A DNA stretch of 64,000 bases, taken from NCBI RefSeq assembly GCF_002951615.1, contig NZ_CP019063.1, forward strand, positions 186,001 to 250,000, read 5' to 3'. Below are positions 27,176 to 36,157 of the stretch, piece by piece (the first letter of the stretch is position 1; each line of letters opens with the position of its first letter). This DNA comes from Rahnella sikkimica (lineage in GTDB: Bacteria; Pseudomonadota; Gammaproteobacteria; Enterobacterales; Enterobacteriaceae). The translations under genes and the position numbers were made by a program. A model generated the notes under the pieces. It made no database searches. It saw only the letters and a program-made list of their open reading frames with translations, and had not been told where the DNA came from.

Positions 27176-27970
27176 ATGAGTTATCGTTTCACCCTGGCCG
27201 CCATCGCGGCCGTTTTCGCACTGACAGGTTGCGCAAAAACGAAAACCGCCGAACAGCCGGCTTTCGATCTTGGCTCAACGCGGCTGACCGTCACCCACGT
27301 CCCGACGAAGACTGACGATGGTACCAAAATTTACGTCACCATTGATGGCAAGGATGCCGGTGCGCTGGGGCTCGGAGAGAGTGTCGAAGTACAACTTCCT
27401 GAAGGGAAACATAAAGTCGGCGGCTACGCCCGTTCACTGATTGGCCGTGTAACCATATCGCCTGTCGATGTGACAACGTCACGTAACGACATCAGCCATG
27501 TGACCTATTCCGTTGCGAACCTGAAGCCGACATTCCTGGTGCGCGCGACAACGCCAGTACCGAAACCTAAGTCAGAATCGGTGCCATTAGAACCGATCCC
27601 GGCCCTGCCAACACAAATTGAAGCACCGGCAACGGACGTGCAGGCACAAACAGCAACACCGGCGGCGACGGCGACAGCAACAACTGCCGCAGAAACCACA
27701 ACGCCAGCCGCGGCTGCAACCGCACCGGCAACCACAACGACGCCTGCCACCACCACCGCGCCCGCGACGGCGACAAAAACAGAAACCACGACAACACCGG
27801 CGGCGTCCGCGACGACTCCGGCGACCACAACGCAGACTGAAACCACAACGACACCTGCCACGACCACGACGCAATCTGTGCCCGTCACCACTTTGCAGTC
27901 GCAGACGGACACCACAACGTCATCGCCTCAGGCAGCAAACATTACCGAACTTGAGGATCCGCAGAGCTAA
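27176..27970 (+). CDS. Lipoprotein with long Thr/Ala/Pro low-complexity tail
   Basis: A 264-residue lipoprotein with lipobox LTGC at residue 19. A compact domain of about 120 residues follows (VYVTIDGKDAG, LPEGKHKVGGYARSL), resembling a beta-sandwich. About 130 residues of almost pure Thr, Ala and Pro with TTTPA-like units come next, ending in TELEDPQS. The tail could span the periplasm or be a glycosylation target. The start is MSYRF, which gives a normal lipoprotein signal; the best purine tract is rather far (about 12 bases). The low-complexity DNA is repeat-rich and may vary in length among strains. Confidence 0.7.
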   Translation: MSYRFTLAAIAAVFALTGCAKTKTAEQPAFDLGSTRLTVTHVPTKTDDGTKIYVTIDGKDAGALGLGESVEVQLPEGKHKVGGYARSLIGRVTISPVDVTTSRNDISHVTYSVANLKPTFLVRATTPVPKPKSESVPLEPIPALPTQIEAPATDVQAQTATPAATATATTAAETTTPAAAATAPATTTTPATTTAPATATKTETTTTPAASATTPATTTQTETTTTPATTTTQSVPVTTLQSQTDTTTSSPQAANITELEDPQS

Positions 27971-27987
27971 TCTGTTCTGCTTCCCGC

Positions 27988-28030
27988 ACGGCCCGGCTCT
28001 GGATATATTCCCCAGAACCGGGCCGTTTGT
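27988..28030. terminator. Bidirectional terminator between the lipoprotein and kup
   Basis: ACGGCCCGG pairs with CCGGGCCGT, with a further TCTGG/CCAGA inner stem. T-rich DNA follows on the right. The two convergent genes share it. Confidence 0.85.
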
Positions 28031-28032
28031 TT

Positions 28033-29907
28033 TCAGAATTTCACCACCGCACCCAGTTCAATCACCCGGTTTGGCGGAATATGATAGTGCTCCGGCGCAC
28101 GCAGCGAGTTGCGCTGCAATATCTGGAAAAGCTTGCCGCGCGCTTTTAAATACCACGGACGCGGATCGCCCAGCACGAACGTATCCCGCGACATAAAGAA
28201 CGACGTTTCATTCATCGTACACTTCAGCCCTTCCAGCCCGCACCGGTACAAAATATCGCTGACATTCGGTTTTTCCCGCCAGCCATAACTGGCAATCACC
28301 CGCCAGAACGTCGGCGAAAGTTGCTCAATCGTCACACGCCGGACATTGTGAACGTAAGGCACGTCTTCCGTCGCAACCGTCAGCAATATCACGCGCTCAT
28401 GCAATATCTTGTTATGTTTCAGATTATGCAGCAGCACCAGCGGCACTTCATATTGCCCGCGCGACATCACCACGGCGGTACCCGGTACGCGTTTTGGTGG
28501 CGCTTTTTCCAGTGATACGATCAGCGCCTCCAGCGCTTCCGGATCCTGACGCAAACGGCGCAGCAGACGGGAACGCTCGGTTTTCCAGGTCAGCATGATC
28601 ACCAGAATCGCGAGGCCAATCGCCACCGGCAGCCAGCCGCCGGAGAAAAGTTTGACCAGATTTGCGGCAAACAGCGGCACGTCAATCAGCAGCATAACGG
28701 CCATCATCAGACCGCCCGCCCAGCTTTTCCAGCCCCAGTTTTTCACCATCACAATACCTATCAGCAGCGAGGTAATGACCATCGTCCCCGTCACCACAAT
28801 GCCGTAGGCCGACGCCAGATTGCTGGAATGTTTGAAACTGAGGATGGCGATCAGCACCGCGAAATACAGCAGCCAGTTAACGACCGGAATATAGATCTGC
28901 CCCGACTCTTCATCCGAGGTATAGATGATGCGCATCGGCGGTAAATACCCCATCCGCACGGCCTGCCGCGTCAGGGAAAACACCCCTGAAATCACCGCCT
29001 GCGAAGCAATCACCGTCGCCAGCGTCGCCAGTATCAGTAACGGGATCAGCGCCCAGTCGGGGGCCAGCAGGAAAAACGGATTCTGGATGGCGTCAGGTTT
29101 GCTGAGTAACAACGCGCCCTGACCGAAATAATTCAACACCAGTGACGGCCCGACCAGAATAAACCACGCAATGCGGATCGGCTTTTTGCCGAAATGCCCC
29201 ATGTCAGCGTACAACGCTTCCCCGCCGGTCACGGACAGCACCACCATGCCGAGCGCGAAGAACGACACGGTTTTGTATTCCGCAAAAAAATGCACCGCCC
29301 AGTACGGATTCAGCGCCTGAAATACCTGCGGATTACGCAAAATGCCGCTCAGACCCATCAGACCAATCGTGACAAACCAGACAACCATCACCGGTGCGAA
29401 TATTTTCCCCACGCTGCCGGTCCCGTTTTTCTGAATGAAAAACAGCAGCGTCAGAACGGCAATCGAAAACGGGATGATAAAACGGTCGAGGGAAGGCTCG
29501 ATGATTTCCAGCCCTTCAATGGCGGAAAGCACCGAAATCGCCGGGGTAATAACGCCGTCGCCGTAGAAGAAACTGCCGCCCACCAGCCCGAGGAACATGA
29601 TGAGAGGCACCCAGCGCGGGCTCAGATTGCGCACAGCCAGCGACATCAGGGTAAGAATCCCCCCTTCGCCGTCGTTGTCGGCACGCATCACAAAACTGAT
29701 GTATTTGACTGAAACCACCAGCATCAGCAGCCAGAAGATCAGCGACAGAAAGCCGAACAGAGAACTTTGTGTCAGGGTAATGCCCGCCTGGCCGGTCAGG
29801 CATTCCCGCAGGGTATATAACGGGCTAGTACCGATGTCGCCATACACGACACCAATACAGGCCACCGTCACAGTCAGCAGCGATGATTTCTTTTTTATAT
29901 GTGTCAT
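28033..29907 (-). CDS. kup: Low-affinity potassium transporter Kup
   Basis: A K+/H+ symporter of the KUP/HAK/KT family in the inner membrane, 624 residues with about 12 helices and a C-terminal cytoplasmic domain. The hallmark [17 protein letters not shown] is near the N-terminus. The [16 protein letters not shown] block follows, and the C-terminal tail ([11 protein letters not shown]) is that of E. coli Kup. It needs no partner, and it is monocistronic and convergent with the Thr-rich lipoprotein. Confidence 0.95.
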   Translation of the reverse strand: MTHIKKKSSLLTVTVACIGVVYGDIGTSPLYTLRECLTGQAGITLTQSSLFGFLSLIFWLLMLVVSVKYISFVMRADNDGEGGILTLMSLAVRNLSPRWVPLIMFLGLVGGSFFYGDGVITPAISVLSAIEGLEIIEPSLDRFIIPFSIAVLTLLFFIQKNGTGSVGKIFAPVMVVWFVTIGLMGLSGILRNPQVFQALNPYWAVHFFAEYKTVSFFALGMVVLSVTGGEALYADMGHFGKKPIRIAWFILVGPSLVLNYFGQGALLLSKPDAIQNPFFLLAPDWALIPLLILATLATVIASQAVISGVFSLTRQAVRMGYLPPMRIIYTSDEESGQIYIPVVNWLLYFAVLIAILSFKHSSNLASAYGIVVTGTMVITSLLIGIVMVKNWGWKSWAGGLMMAVMLLIDVPLFAANLVKLFSGGWLPVAIGLAILVIMLTWKTERSRLLRRLRQDPEALEALIVSLEKAPPKRVPGTAVVMSRGQYEVPLVLLHNLKHNKILHERVILLTVATEDVPYVHNVRRVTIEQLSPTFWRVIASYGWREKPNVSDILYRCGLEGLKCTMNETSFFMSRDTFVLGDPRPWYLKARGKLFQILQRNSLRAPEHYHIPPNRVIELGAVVKF

Positions 29908-30019
29908 AAGGGGCTTCGCGATGTCTCAGGACAACTTTTGTTGTCCCATTTTCAGAGTATAGCTGCTGTCACCTATTCGCTGCTTAAACGCCTCTGTTTT
30001 CTTTACATAAAAGAAACAT

Positions 30020-30889
30020 TTAACGAACAAAGCCTTTGGCGATCGCAATGAAATTATCGCGGACTGAATCGTCATAACGCGGATCCCACGCGATCCCCAC
30101 CTGCCAGCGGGTTGCCTCACCCGGAAGCGGCACTATATTCAGCCCCGGCGGCGCGATATGCACCACGCTTTGCGGCAACAGCGCCACACCAATACCGGCA
30201 ATAATCAGCGCGACAATCGTCTGGATATCTTCGACCTGCTGGGTTGATGCGGGGAAGATATGCTGATCGTGCAGGAACAGCGTCGTCTGGGTATTCAGGC
30301 CGCCGCCGCGTTCAGGATACAAACGCAGCAACGGGAATTGTTGCAGCCAGCTTTCGAGGTTCATTGCGGTATTTTCCGGCGTGACCAGCACCAGACGGTC
30401 TTCAAACAGGCTGTGATAACTGAGCGGTCTGGCGGGCGGGACGCGGACAAACCCGACCTGCAACGCCCCGCTTTGCAACATTTCGTATTGTTGCGCCGAG
30501 GGCAGATCTTCCAGCGTGATATCCACGCCGGGATACTGCGCCCGGAACCGCGCAATGCACTCGGGCGCAAAGTAAAAACTCGACAACCCAAAACCTGCCG
30601 CCAGAAAACCCTCGCGTCCCTTCGCTACCTGTTCCGCGTGATGCAGAAACAGCTCGGCCTGCGCGACGACTTTTTTCGCCTCCGGCAACAACCGTCGTCC
30701 GCCCGTCGTCAGCGCGGTGCCGTGGCGGCCACGCGTAAACAGCGCCAGACTGACTCTGGATTCCAGCAGATTGATTTGTTTGGTGAGCGCGGGTTGCGAT
30801 ATCGCCAGCGCTTCAGCCGCCAGCGCGTAATGTCCTTTTTCAGCCAGCACCACAAACGCTTTCAGCAGCCGGGTATTCATATTTTGCAT
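30020..30889 (-). CDS. LysR-family regulator divergent from a nitrilase gene
   Basis: A 289-residue LysR protein. The winged helix (LAEKGHYALAAEALAISQPA, then LTKQINLLESRV) starts the chain, followed by a substrate-binding-like effector domain. It is 105 bases from the divergent carbon-nitrogen hydrolase gene. That is the usual LysR arrangement, so it probably activates that gene in response to a nitrile, amide or carbamoyl compound. Confidence 0.85.
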   Translation of the reverse strand: MQNMNTRLLKAFVVLAEKGHYALAAEALAISQPALTKQINLLESRVSLALFTRGRHGTALTTGGRRLLPEAKKVVAQAELFLHHAEQVAKGREGFLAAGFGLSSFYFAPECIARFRAQYPGVDITLEDLPSAQQYEMLQSGALQVGFVRVPPARPLSYHSLFEDRLVLVTPENTAMNLESWLQQFPLLRLYPERGGGLNTQTTLFLHDQHIFPASTQQVEDIQTIVALIIAGIGVALLPQSVVHIAPPGLNIVPLPGEATRWQVGIAWDPRYDDSVRDNFIAIAKGFVR

Positions 30890-30994
30890 TCCCTTTGGTT
30901 ATCAAAAATGTAAAAAAATTCATTATAAAGTTATCAACCGGATTGCTGTAATACCAGTGAAAGTCACCCTTTGTGACCCTTACGGAGACCGGCG

Positions 30995-31999
30995 ATGAGC
31001 GAAGTAACTTCAGTAAAATCGATTAAAACGGCAGTGGTTCAGTTTCAGCATCAGGCCAGCAATAAGGCTTACAACCTGTTGATTATGGAGAAATACATTG
31101 AACAGGCCGCCGGACAGGGCGTGAAGATCCTGACCTTCCCGGAAATGTGCATCACCGGTTACTGGCATGTCCCTAATTTGTCGGCAGAAGAAGTAAATGC
31201 GCTGGCTGAACCGCTGGACACCAGCCCGTCGCTGACGCTTATCCGTGCGCTGGCGGCAAAAAATCAGATGCTGATTGGCGCGGGTCTTATCGAACGGGCG
31301 GCAGATGGTCAGATTTACAACACCTACGTGGCCTGTATGCCGGACGGTTCTTATCACGCGCACCGCAAATTGCACGCGTTTGAACATCCTGCCTTTAGCT
31401 GCGGCGAAGGTTTTACCGTGTTTGACACGCCGTGGGGCGTGAAGGTGGGGATCCTGATTTGCTGGGACAATAATCTGGTGGAAAACGTCCGCGCGACCAC
31501 GCTGCTCGGTGCGGATATCCTGCTGACACCGCATCAGACCGGGGGCACGCATTCGCGCAGCCCGCACGGAATGAAACCCATCCCGCTGGAATTGTGGGAA
31601 CAGCGTGCGGAAAGACAGGAAGAAATCACCGCTGCTTTCAAAGGCGAAAGCGGGCGCGGATGGATCCTGCGCTGGCTGCCGTCGCGCGCCCACGATAACG
31701 GGATATTCATTTTATTCAGCAACGGTGTCGGCGCAGATGCTGATGAAGTCCGCACCGGCAACGCGATGATCCTTGACCCTTATGGCCGGATCGTCAGCGA
31801 AACCTGGGCGGCCAGCGATGCGATGGTCAGCGCCGAACTCGATTTGACGCTGATCCCCATGAGTTCCGGCCGCCGCTGGATCTATGGCCGCCGCCCGGAA
31901 TTATATTCGATTCTGACGCAGCGCCAGGGCTACGAACGTGATGCTATCACCGCACGTTTTTCCGAAGAAGCGACGGGGCCGGCATCGCGTAAAGTGTAG
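30995..31999 (+). CDS. Nitrilase-superfamily carbon-nitrogen hydrolase
   Basis: A 334-residue cytosolic hydrolase with the Glu-Lys-Cys triad in place: E50 (FPEMC), K125 (HRKLHAF) and C156 (LICWDNN). It cleaves a C-N bond of an amide, carbamoyl or nitrile substrate, which cannot be named. An insertion around residues 190-225 (PHGMKPIPLELWEQRAERQE) is longer than in minimal members. It is under likely control of the divergent LysR gene. Confidence 0.85.
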   Translation: MSEVTSVKSIKTAVVQFQHQASNKAYNLLIMEKYIEQAAGQGVKILTFPEMCITGYWHVPNLSAEEVNALAEPLDTSPSLTLIRALAAKNQMLIGAGLIERAADGQIYNTYVACMPDGSYHAHRKLHAFEHPAFSCGEGFTVFDTPWGVKVGILICWDNNLVENVRATTLLGADILLTPHQTGGTHSRSPHGMKPIPLELWEQRAERQEEITAAFKGESGRGWILRWLPSRAHDNGIFILFSNGVGADADEVRTGNAMILDPYGRIVSETWAASDAMVSAELDLTLIPMSSGRRWIYGRRPELYSILTQRQGYERDAITARFSEEATGPASRKV

Positions 32000-32183
32000 A
32001 CATTCATAGCGTAATCATTACGGAAGCCGGTGATCTGCGATGACCGGCTCGTCCGCCCGCAGACTGCGCCTTAACCGCTGAGATTTACTGAATACCTCCC
32101 TCTGAACCTAACGGATTAGGATTACTGACTTTTTTGTCTCTCTGCGGGTGAATTTCAGGCCAAATGAAGCCTTTTCATACAAA
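32000..32183. other. Gene-free region before mntP with structured segments
   Basis: AGCCGGT/ACCGGCT (32031-32049) forms a hairpin that may end the nitrilase transcript. CCCGCAGA (32056-32063) is an exact complement of TCTGCGGG (32141-32148) and encloses CCTAA-cgga-TTAGG (32107-32120). These lie upstream of the MntR box. I see no reading frame, and the GGGGAGUAG core of the yybP-ykoY manganese riboswitch is missing. Confidence 0.4.
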
Positions 32184-32199
32184 TATAGCCAAGGCTAAC
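32184..32199. promoter_or_regulatory. MntR box upstream of mntP
   Basis: TATAGC-CAAG-GCTAAC has the same half-sites and four-base spacer as the box at 17517. A TATAAC (-10-like) lies at 32215-32220, so the box would straddle the -35 position, as fits MntR acting as an activator of the exporter. Confidence 0.65.
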
Positions 32200-32323
32200 A
32201 TTCTTAACCAATACTATAACTAATTGAATATTATGGTTTTTTTATTTTGTTTTTTGTGGCAGACTGCGCGCTTCTGATGATAACCCGCCTTTTTGTTACT
32301 AAAGGCCTGACCGGTCCGTTTTT

Positions 32324-32896
32324 ATGCAACTTTATACTATCCTCATTCTGGCTTTTGGTATGTCTATGGACGCTTTCGCGGCGGCTATCGGCAAAGGTGC
32401 CGCGTTGCACCGTCCCCCGCTGAAAGAGGCATTGCGTACCGGATTAATTTTTGGCGTGATTGAAGCCATTACCCCGGTGATCGGCTGGGCAATCGGTCTG
32501 GCGGCCAGCCAGTTTATTATGAGCTGGGATCACTGGGTGGCATTCACCCTGCTGCTGATTCTGGGCATTCGTATGATTGCGCAGGCGTTCAAAAACGATA
32601 AAACCGAAGAAACCGAAGCGCCGAACCGTCACGGTTTTTGGCTGCTGGTCACCACCGCGATCGCCACCAGTCTGGATGCGATGGCCGTGGGCGTCGGACT
32701 GGCGTTCCTGCAAGTGAATATTCTGGTGATGGCGCTGACGATTGGTGCCGCCACCACGATTATGGCAACCACCGGCATGTTGCTTGGCCGTTTTCTGGGT
32801 GCCGCCATCGGCAAATGGGCCGAAGTGCTGGGCGGTATCGTGCTGATTGGCATCGGCACGTCGATTCTGGTCGAGCATTTAGGTTTGCTGAGCTGA
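32324..32896 (+). CDS. mntP: Manganese exporter MntP
   Basis: A six-helix inner-membrane Mn2+ efflux protein, 190 residues, very close to E. coli MntP. It carries the conserved acidic motifs [14 protein letters not shown] in helix 1 and [20 protein letters not shown] in helix 4. MntP relieves manganese excess, the opposite role of SitABCD. Upstream is an MntR box, but the leader of about 100 bases from the presumed promoter seems too short for the riboswitch present in E. coli. The ATG has no clear Shine-Dalgarno. Confidence 0.93.
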   Translation: MQLYTILILAFGMSMDAFAAAIGKGAALHRPPLKEALRTGLIFGVIEAITPVIGWAIGLAASQFIMSWDHWVAFTLLLILGIRMIAQAFKNDKTEETEAPNRHGFWLLVTTAIATSLDAMAVGVGLAFLQVNILVMALTIGAATTIMATTGMLLGRFLGAAIGKWAEVLGGIVLIGIGTSILVEHLGLLS

Positions 32897-32954
32897 TGCG
32901 AATTACGGTAGTTTGAGGAGAAATGGTTCAGCCCAATCCGACAGGAGCAACGTA

Positions 32955-33185
32955 ATGCCACATATTGATTTGAAATTTTATCCGCGCGGACTTTCTGAAG
33001 AAGCGACGCAGAAACTGGTCGATGACCTTTCCGCCGTGTTGATCAATCATCTGGGAACGACGGACAAAGCCATCTCCGTCATGCTGACCGAAGTTCAGCC
33101 GGATGCGTGGAAAAGCGATGTGTATGATCCGGTCATCAAACCGGCATTAGAACAGATGGCGAAAAAACCCGGTTATACCCTGTAA
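32955..33185 (+). CDS. pptA: 4-oxalocrotonate tautomerase family protein PptA
   Basis: A 76-residue tautomerase. After removal of Met the protein starts with the catalytic Pro1 (PHIDLKFYPRG), and the ending MAKKPGYTL matches E. coli PptA (YdcE). The start at 32955 follows ACAGGAG. It catalyses keto-enol tautomerisation of phenylpyruvate-like compounds, with no known physiological substrate. It follows mntP by 58 bases and shares its downstream terminator. Confidence 0.85.
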   Translation: MPHIDLKFYPRGLSEEATQKLVDDLSAVLINHLGTTDKAISVMLTEVQPDAWKSDVYDPVIKPALEQMAKKPGYTL

Positions 33186-33196
33186 CTCCCCCTCTT

Positions 33197-33231
33197 AAGC
33201 CCCGCTGGTATCTTGTCTGCGGGGCTTTTTT
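33197..33231 (+). terminator. Terminator after pptA
   Basis: The stem AAGCCCCGC/GCGGGGCTT with a 13-base loop runs into six T. Confidence 0.9.
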
Positions 33232-33246
33232 GTTTTAAAAAAGCGA

Positions 33247-33585
33247 TCAGGTAAACGTCATCGCCCAGGTGATCACCCCGGCGACAACGGTGGTGAAGGT
33301 CAGCGCGACCAGAAAAAGCACGTCGACAATTTTTTCCAGCTTATGATTACGTCCCACGCTTCGGGTTCGTAGCGCCCAGTAAGACAGAATGGTGCTCGCC
33401 AGATACAAAATGGCGTTCACCGCCAGCAAATCATCCCCCAGCGTCCCTTCCTTTCTTAGCGTCGTGATGACCTGAAAGATCCCGATAACCGTAATGCAGA
33501 CGCCAACCATCGCCGCTGAAGCCGTAAAAATATGGACACAGATATCCTCATCCAGTTTGACACTGCGGTTTTGTTTGAGCATCAC
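33247..33585 (-). CDS. Small membrane protein, three predicted helices
   Basis: 112 residues with an N-terminal cytosolic stretch (NRSVKLDEDICVHIFTAS). Hydrophobic segments follow at about 23-43 (AAMVGVCITVIGIFQVITTL), 50-70 and 85-110. It resembles small uncharacterised enterobacterial membrane proteins, but I cannot assign a family with confidence. It is monocistronic, convergent with pptA. Confidence 0.65.
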   Translation of the reverse strand: MMLKQNRSVKLDEDICVHIFTASAAMVGVCITVIGIFQVITTLRKEGTLGDDLLAVNAILYLASTILSYWALRTRSVGRNHKLEKIVDVLFLVALTFTTVVAGVITWAMTFT

Positions 33586-33702
33586 ACACTCCTTCAGGCA
33601 AGCGACATCCGTTTCGCAAAGGTTTCAGAACCCACGTTATCAGGCATTCCACTGAGTGTGGATCATGCTTTTGGGGGCTTCAATGTTACCGGTTAAAAAC
33701 TT

Positions 33703-34545
33703 TCACCTCTTTGCATAGGCGACGCGGTAACCGCCGGAAACGGTTTGAATGTGCGCAAAACCCGGCTCGCCGAAATGCATACCTGCTACGAGCAGGTTTT
33801 CATGCGCGGCCTGCGCCATGATCGTTTTACGGGTGTTTTCCGCCTGAACGGGATCGCAATCAAACGCGATGGAAACGCCAGGCTGCGCAGACTGAATGTG
33901 CGGGAAATGCACGATGTCGCCCCAAATCAGCAGGCTTTGATCGCCCGAATCAATGCGATATCCGCTGTGCCCCGGCGTATGGCCGGGCAGCCAGACGGAA
34001 CGAATGCCTTTCATAATCTCCGCGCCATCAAGAAACTTCAGCTTTGCCGCGTAAACCGTCAGCATCCGGCGCGCCAGCAAGAAATTTCGCTGCCGGTGCT
34101 CGGCGACCTGCATCATTTTACTGTCATCCCGCCAGTATTCAGCTTCGAGCGGGTGAAGGTGAATTTCCGCGTTGGGATAAACCGCCTGCCCTTCAGGGTC
34201 GAGCAAGCCGCCGATGTGATCCGGGTGCGCGTGCGTCAGAAGCACCGTATCGATATCTTCGGGAGCCACGCCCGCAGACCGCAGATTTTCACCGAGCTTT
34301 CCGCCCGCATTATTCAGTCCACCGGTACCGGAATCGACCAAAATCGTGCGCCCAGGCCCGCGGATCAGATAACAGTTGATATGAATATTGCCGGGCTCTG
34401 CCAGCCCGGCATCGCGTTGTATTTGTGCGGCATCTGCCGTCTCAATGCCGGACAACAGCTCCAGGCTGGCCGCCATGTTCCCATCGCTCAGGGCAGTCAC
34501 AGTAAAATCCCCAATCTGGCGGGATGCAAAAGACGAATTATTCAT
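33703..34545 (-). CDS. MBL-fold metallo-hydrolase
   Basis: A 280-residue metallo-beta-lactamase-fold hydrolase with the dinuclear metal motif THAHPDHIGG, a later LPGHTPGHSG histidine and WGDIVHFPH with a bridging aspartate. It resembles the group of lactonases and related hydrolases. No signal peptide is seen, so it is cytosolic. The start ATG 34545 follows GAGG; a GTG two codons earlier is less likely. Substrate unknown. AHL lactonase activity is possible given the luxI gene in this genome, but nothing specific supports it. Confidence 0.8.
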   Translation of the reverse strand: MNNSSFASRQIGDFTVTALSDGNMAASLELLSGIETADAAQIQRDAGLAEPGNIHINCYLIRGPGRTILVDSGTGGLNNAGGKLGENLRSAGVAPEDIDTVLLTHAHPDHIGGLLDPEGQAVYPNAEIHLHPLEAEYWRDDSKMMQVAEHRQRNFLLARRMLTVYAAKLKFLDGAEIMKGIRSVWLPGHTPGHSGYRIDSGDQSLLIWGDIVHFPHIQSAQPGVSIAFDCDPVQAENTRKTIMAQAAHENLLVAGMHFGEPGFAHIQTVSGGYRVAYAKR

Positions 34546-34598
34546 AAACACCTCAGGTTAATTACGTGCATGAGGCTGCAACATCGTGGTTTAGCGGC

Positions 34599-34814
34599 TC
34601 ATAAGCCTTTAATGTGTTTGATTGCCAGCTGGAGCGCCGAGTTCGGCTCACCGTGGAAATCCAGCGCTTCTTCCTGCGCACGTTCGAGACAAAAAACAAT
34701 GCGCCTGCGGCTGACTTCCTCACAGTTCTGAGCAAGCATCAAACAACATTCACCCACCATCCTGCAGGCCTCTTCAAAAATCTGACCGGACTCTCGCATA
34801 GCAAACTCCATCAC
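34599..34814 (-). CDS. Small Cys-containing helical protein, 71 residues
   Basis: Not a family I recognise. It has Cys at positions about 17, 23, 24, 31 and 42 and looks all-helical (EEACRMVGECCLMLAQNCEE, RRRIVFCLERAQEEAL). The AGG of the ribosome binding site lies in the 3' arm of an exact inverted repeat (34816-34841). Coding status rests on composition and the ribosome binding site; no homologue is known to me. Confidence 0.45.
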   Translation of the reverse strand: MMEFAMRESGQIFEEACRMVGECCLMLAQNCEEVSRRRIVFCLERAQEEALDFHGEPNSALQLAIKHIKGL

Positions 34815-34815
34815 G

Positions 34816-34841
34816 CCTGAAAATAAAACACTGTTTTCAGG
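34816..34841 (-). promoter_or_regulatory. Hairpin covering the ribosome binding site of the 71-residue gene
   Basis: CCTGAAAA (34841-34834) and TTTTCAGG (34823-34816) on the minus strand form an 8-bp AU-rich stem with a 10-base loop. The AGG of the Shine-Dalgarno is inside the stem, four bases before the ATG. Such a weak, AU-rich occlusion could be temperature-sensitive or protein-controlled. Confidence 0.35.
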
Positions 34842-34928
34842 TTAACGGCATAATTTGAGAAAAGTTTGTTTTTTTTACCGAACCTTTACTCAAATTTTCT
34901 GAGTTCGCGGACTGTGCGCAGGGCGAAG

Positions 34929-35082
34929 TCAGAACATCACCGGCAACCAGAGTCCGCGTTTTACCTGCACCAGCGTTTGTTGCGTCACGTTTTGCGCCTG
35001 TTCAGTCCCGTGGCGTAGCAACGCCAGCAACTGGGCTTTGTCCTGAATAAATTCATTTCTGCGAGTGCGGATGAAAATCGTT
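34929..35082 (-). pseudogene. C-terminal remnant of a tryptophanyl-tRNA synthetase
   Basis: The minus strand encodes about 48 residues ending at a TGA (34929-34931). IRTRRNEFIQDKAQLLALLR then GTEQAQNVTQQTLVQVKRGL closely matches the C-terminal helices of bacterial TrpRS. An in-frame stop lies just upstream and no start or catalytic part (HIGH, KMSKS) is present between 35082 and 35252. It is the residue of a second TrpRS, largely deleted. Confidence 0.65.
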
Positions 35083-35251
35083 TACGCGTGGCGAATTCGG
35101 ACCGGTGTACACGGCGCAGAATGCCTTAGCTGTGTTTTCTCACGGAGGGGACATTACGAAGGTATTGCCGGGAGGTTTGGACATTTGGCTTTGCCATCCC
35201 TGTCCAACAGACAGCCAGTTTACTTAGCACGAAAAGTAAATCACCAATCTT

Positions 35252-36157
35252 TTAAGGCAACGCTTTTCCCCGGCGTCTTTCGCTCAGCACGGCCAGTATT
35301 CCGGCGGCGGCAATCACCGATGCGCCGACCAGCGTTGAGGCCGTTGGCAGGCTGTCGAGGAACAGAAAACCAATCATCATCGACCAGACCATCGTGGTGT
35401 AATCGAACGGTGCAAGCAGCGACGCATCGGCATAGCGCAGGCTGAGCGTAATCAGGATCTGCGCCATTCCGCCAAAAAATCCGCAGCCGGTCAGCAGTAA
35501 AAGTTGTTTCGTATCGGGAATTTTCCAGCCGAAGAAAATCGTTGCCAGCCCGATCAGCATGGTCATCAGCGAGAAGTAGAAGACGATCGCGCCCGGCCTT
35601 TCAATGCCGTTCAGAAAGCGAATTTGTACCGACGACACCGCCGTACACATCGCCGCCAGCAGCGCCAGTATCACGCCGAGTCCGGCTGAAACCTGCGTAA
35701 ATCCGCCCGAAAGCAGCGAACCGCTGTCACGCAGATGCGCCCACAGCATCACCACAATGCCGGTAAAACCGACCACCACCGCCATCCAGCGGGCAGCATG
35801 AACATTTTCGCGCAACAAAATAGCGGCCATGATCACCGTAAACAGTGGCGCGGCGTAACTGATTGCCGTGGCGTCCGCCAGCGAGATATACACCAGCGCC
35901 AGATAGTTAAAATACATGCCGCCGGTGCCGGAAAATCCGCGAATTAAATGGCCGAAGATATTCTTCGTTTTAATTTGCGCAATCACCGGCCCCTGTAATT
36001 TCAGCCAGATCAGCAGCGGAAATAAGGCGACGAAAGAGCGAAAGAATATCACTTCTCCGGTAGGAATATTTCCGCCCAGCCCTTTCACGCAGGCCAGCAT
36101 GAGCGTGGCGCACAGGGCGGATAATATTTTTAGCGAAACACCCGTTCTGGCGTTCAT
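35252..36157 (-). CDS. DMT-superfamily (EamA) exporter
   Basis: A 301-residue inner-membrane protein with ten helices in two EamA repeats (PTGEVIFFRSFVALFPLLIW; second repeat SVQIRFLNGIERPGAIVFYF). Members of the group export amino acids, nucleobases or other metabolites; no substrate is clear. I start at ATG 36157, seven bases after AAGG; the frame extends 12 codons further. The truncated TrpRS relic lies on its downstream side. Confidence 0.8.
   Translation of the reverse strand: MNARTGVSLKILSALCATLMLACVKGLGGNIPTGEVIFFRSFVALFPLLIWLKLQGPVIAQIKTKNIFGHLIRGFSGTGGMYFNYLALVYISLADATAISYAAPLFTVIMAAILLRENVHAARWMAVVVGFTGIVVMLWAHLRDSGSLLSGGFTQVSAGLGVILALLAAMCTAVSSVQIRFLNGIERPGAIVFYFSLMTMLIGLATIFFGWKIPDTKQLLLLTGCGFFGGMAQILITLSLRYADASLLAPFDYTTMVWSMMIGFLFLDSLPTASTLVGASVIAAAGILAVLSERRRGKALP

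Noticed and set aside
27505..27915. Long minus-strand frames opposite the Thr-rich lipoprotein (Val/Ala-rich and Arg/Cys-rich).
   Set aside because: They are mirror products of ACN-rich low-complexity codons and have no start signals.
32000..32323. A yybP-ykoY manganese riboswitch ahead of mntP.
   Set aside because: The conserved GGGGAGUAG word and the matching second junction sequence are not found, and the only long-range pairing (32056-32063 with 32141-32148) lies upstream of the MntR box.
33703..34545. AHL lactonase role for the MBL-fold hydrolase.
   Set aside because: The motif THAHPDHIGG is general for the superfamily, and nothing in the context ties it to the luxI gene 22 kb away.
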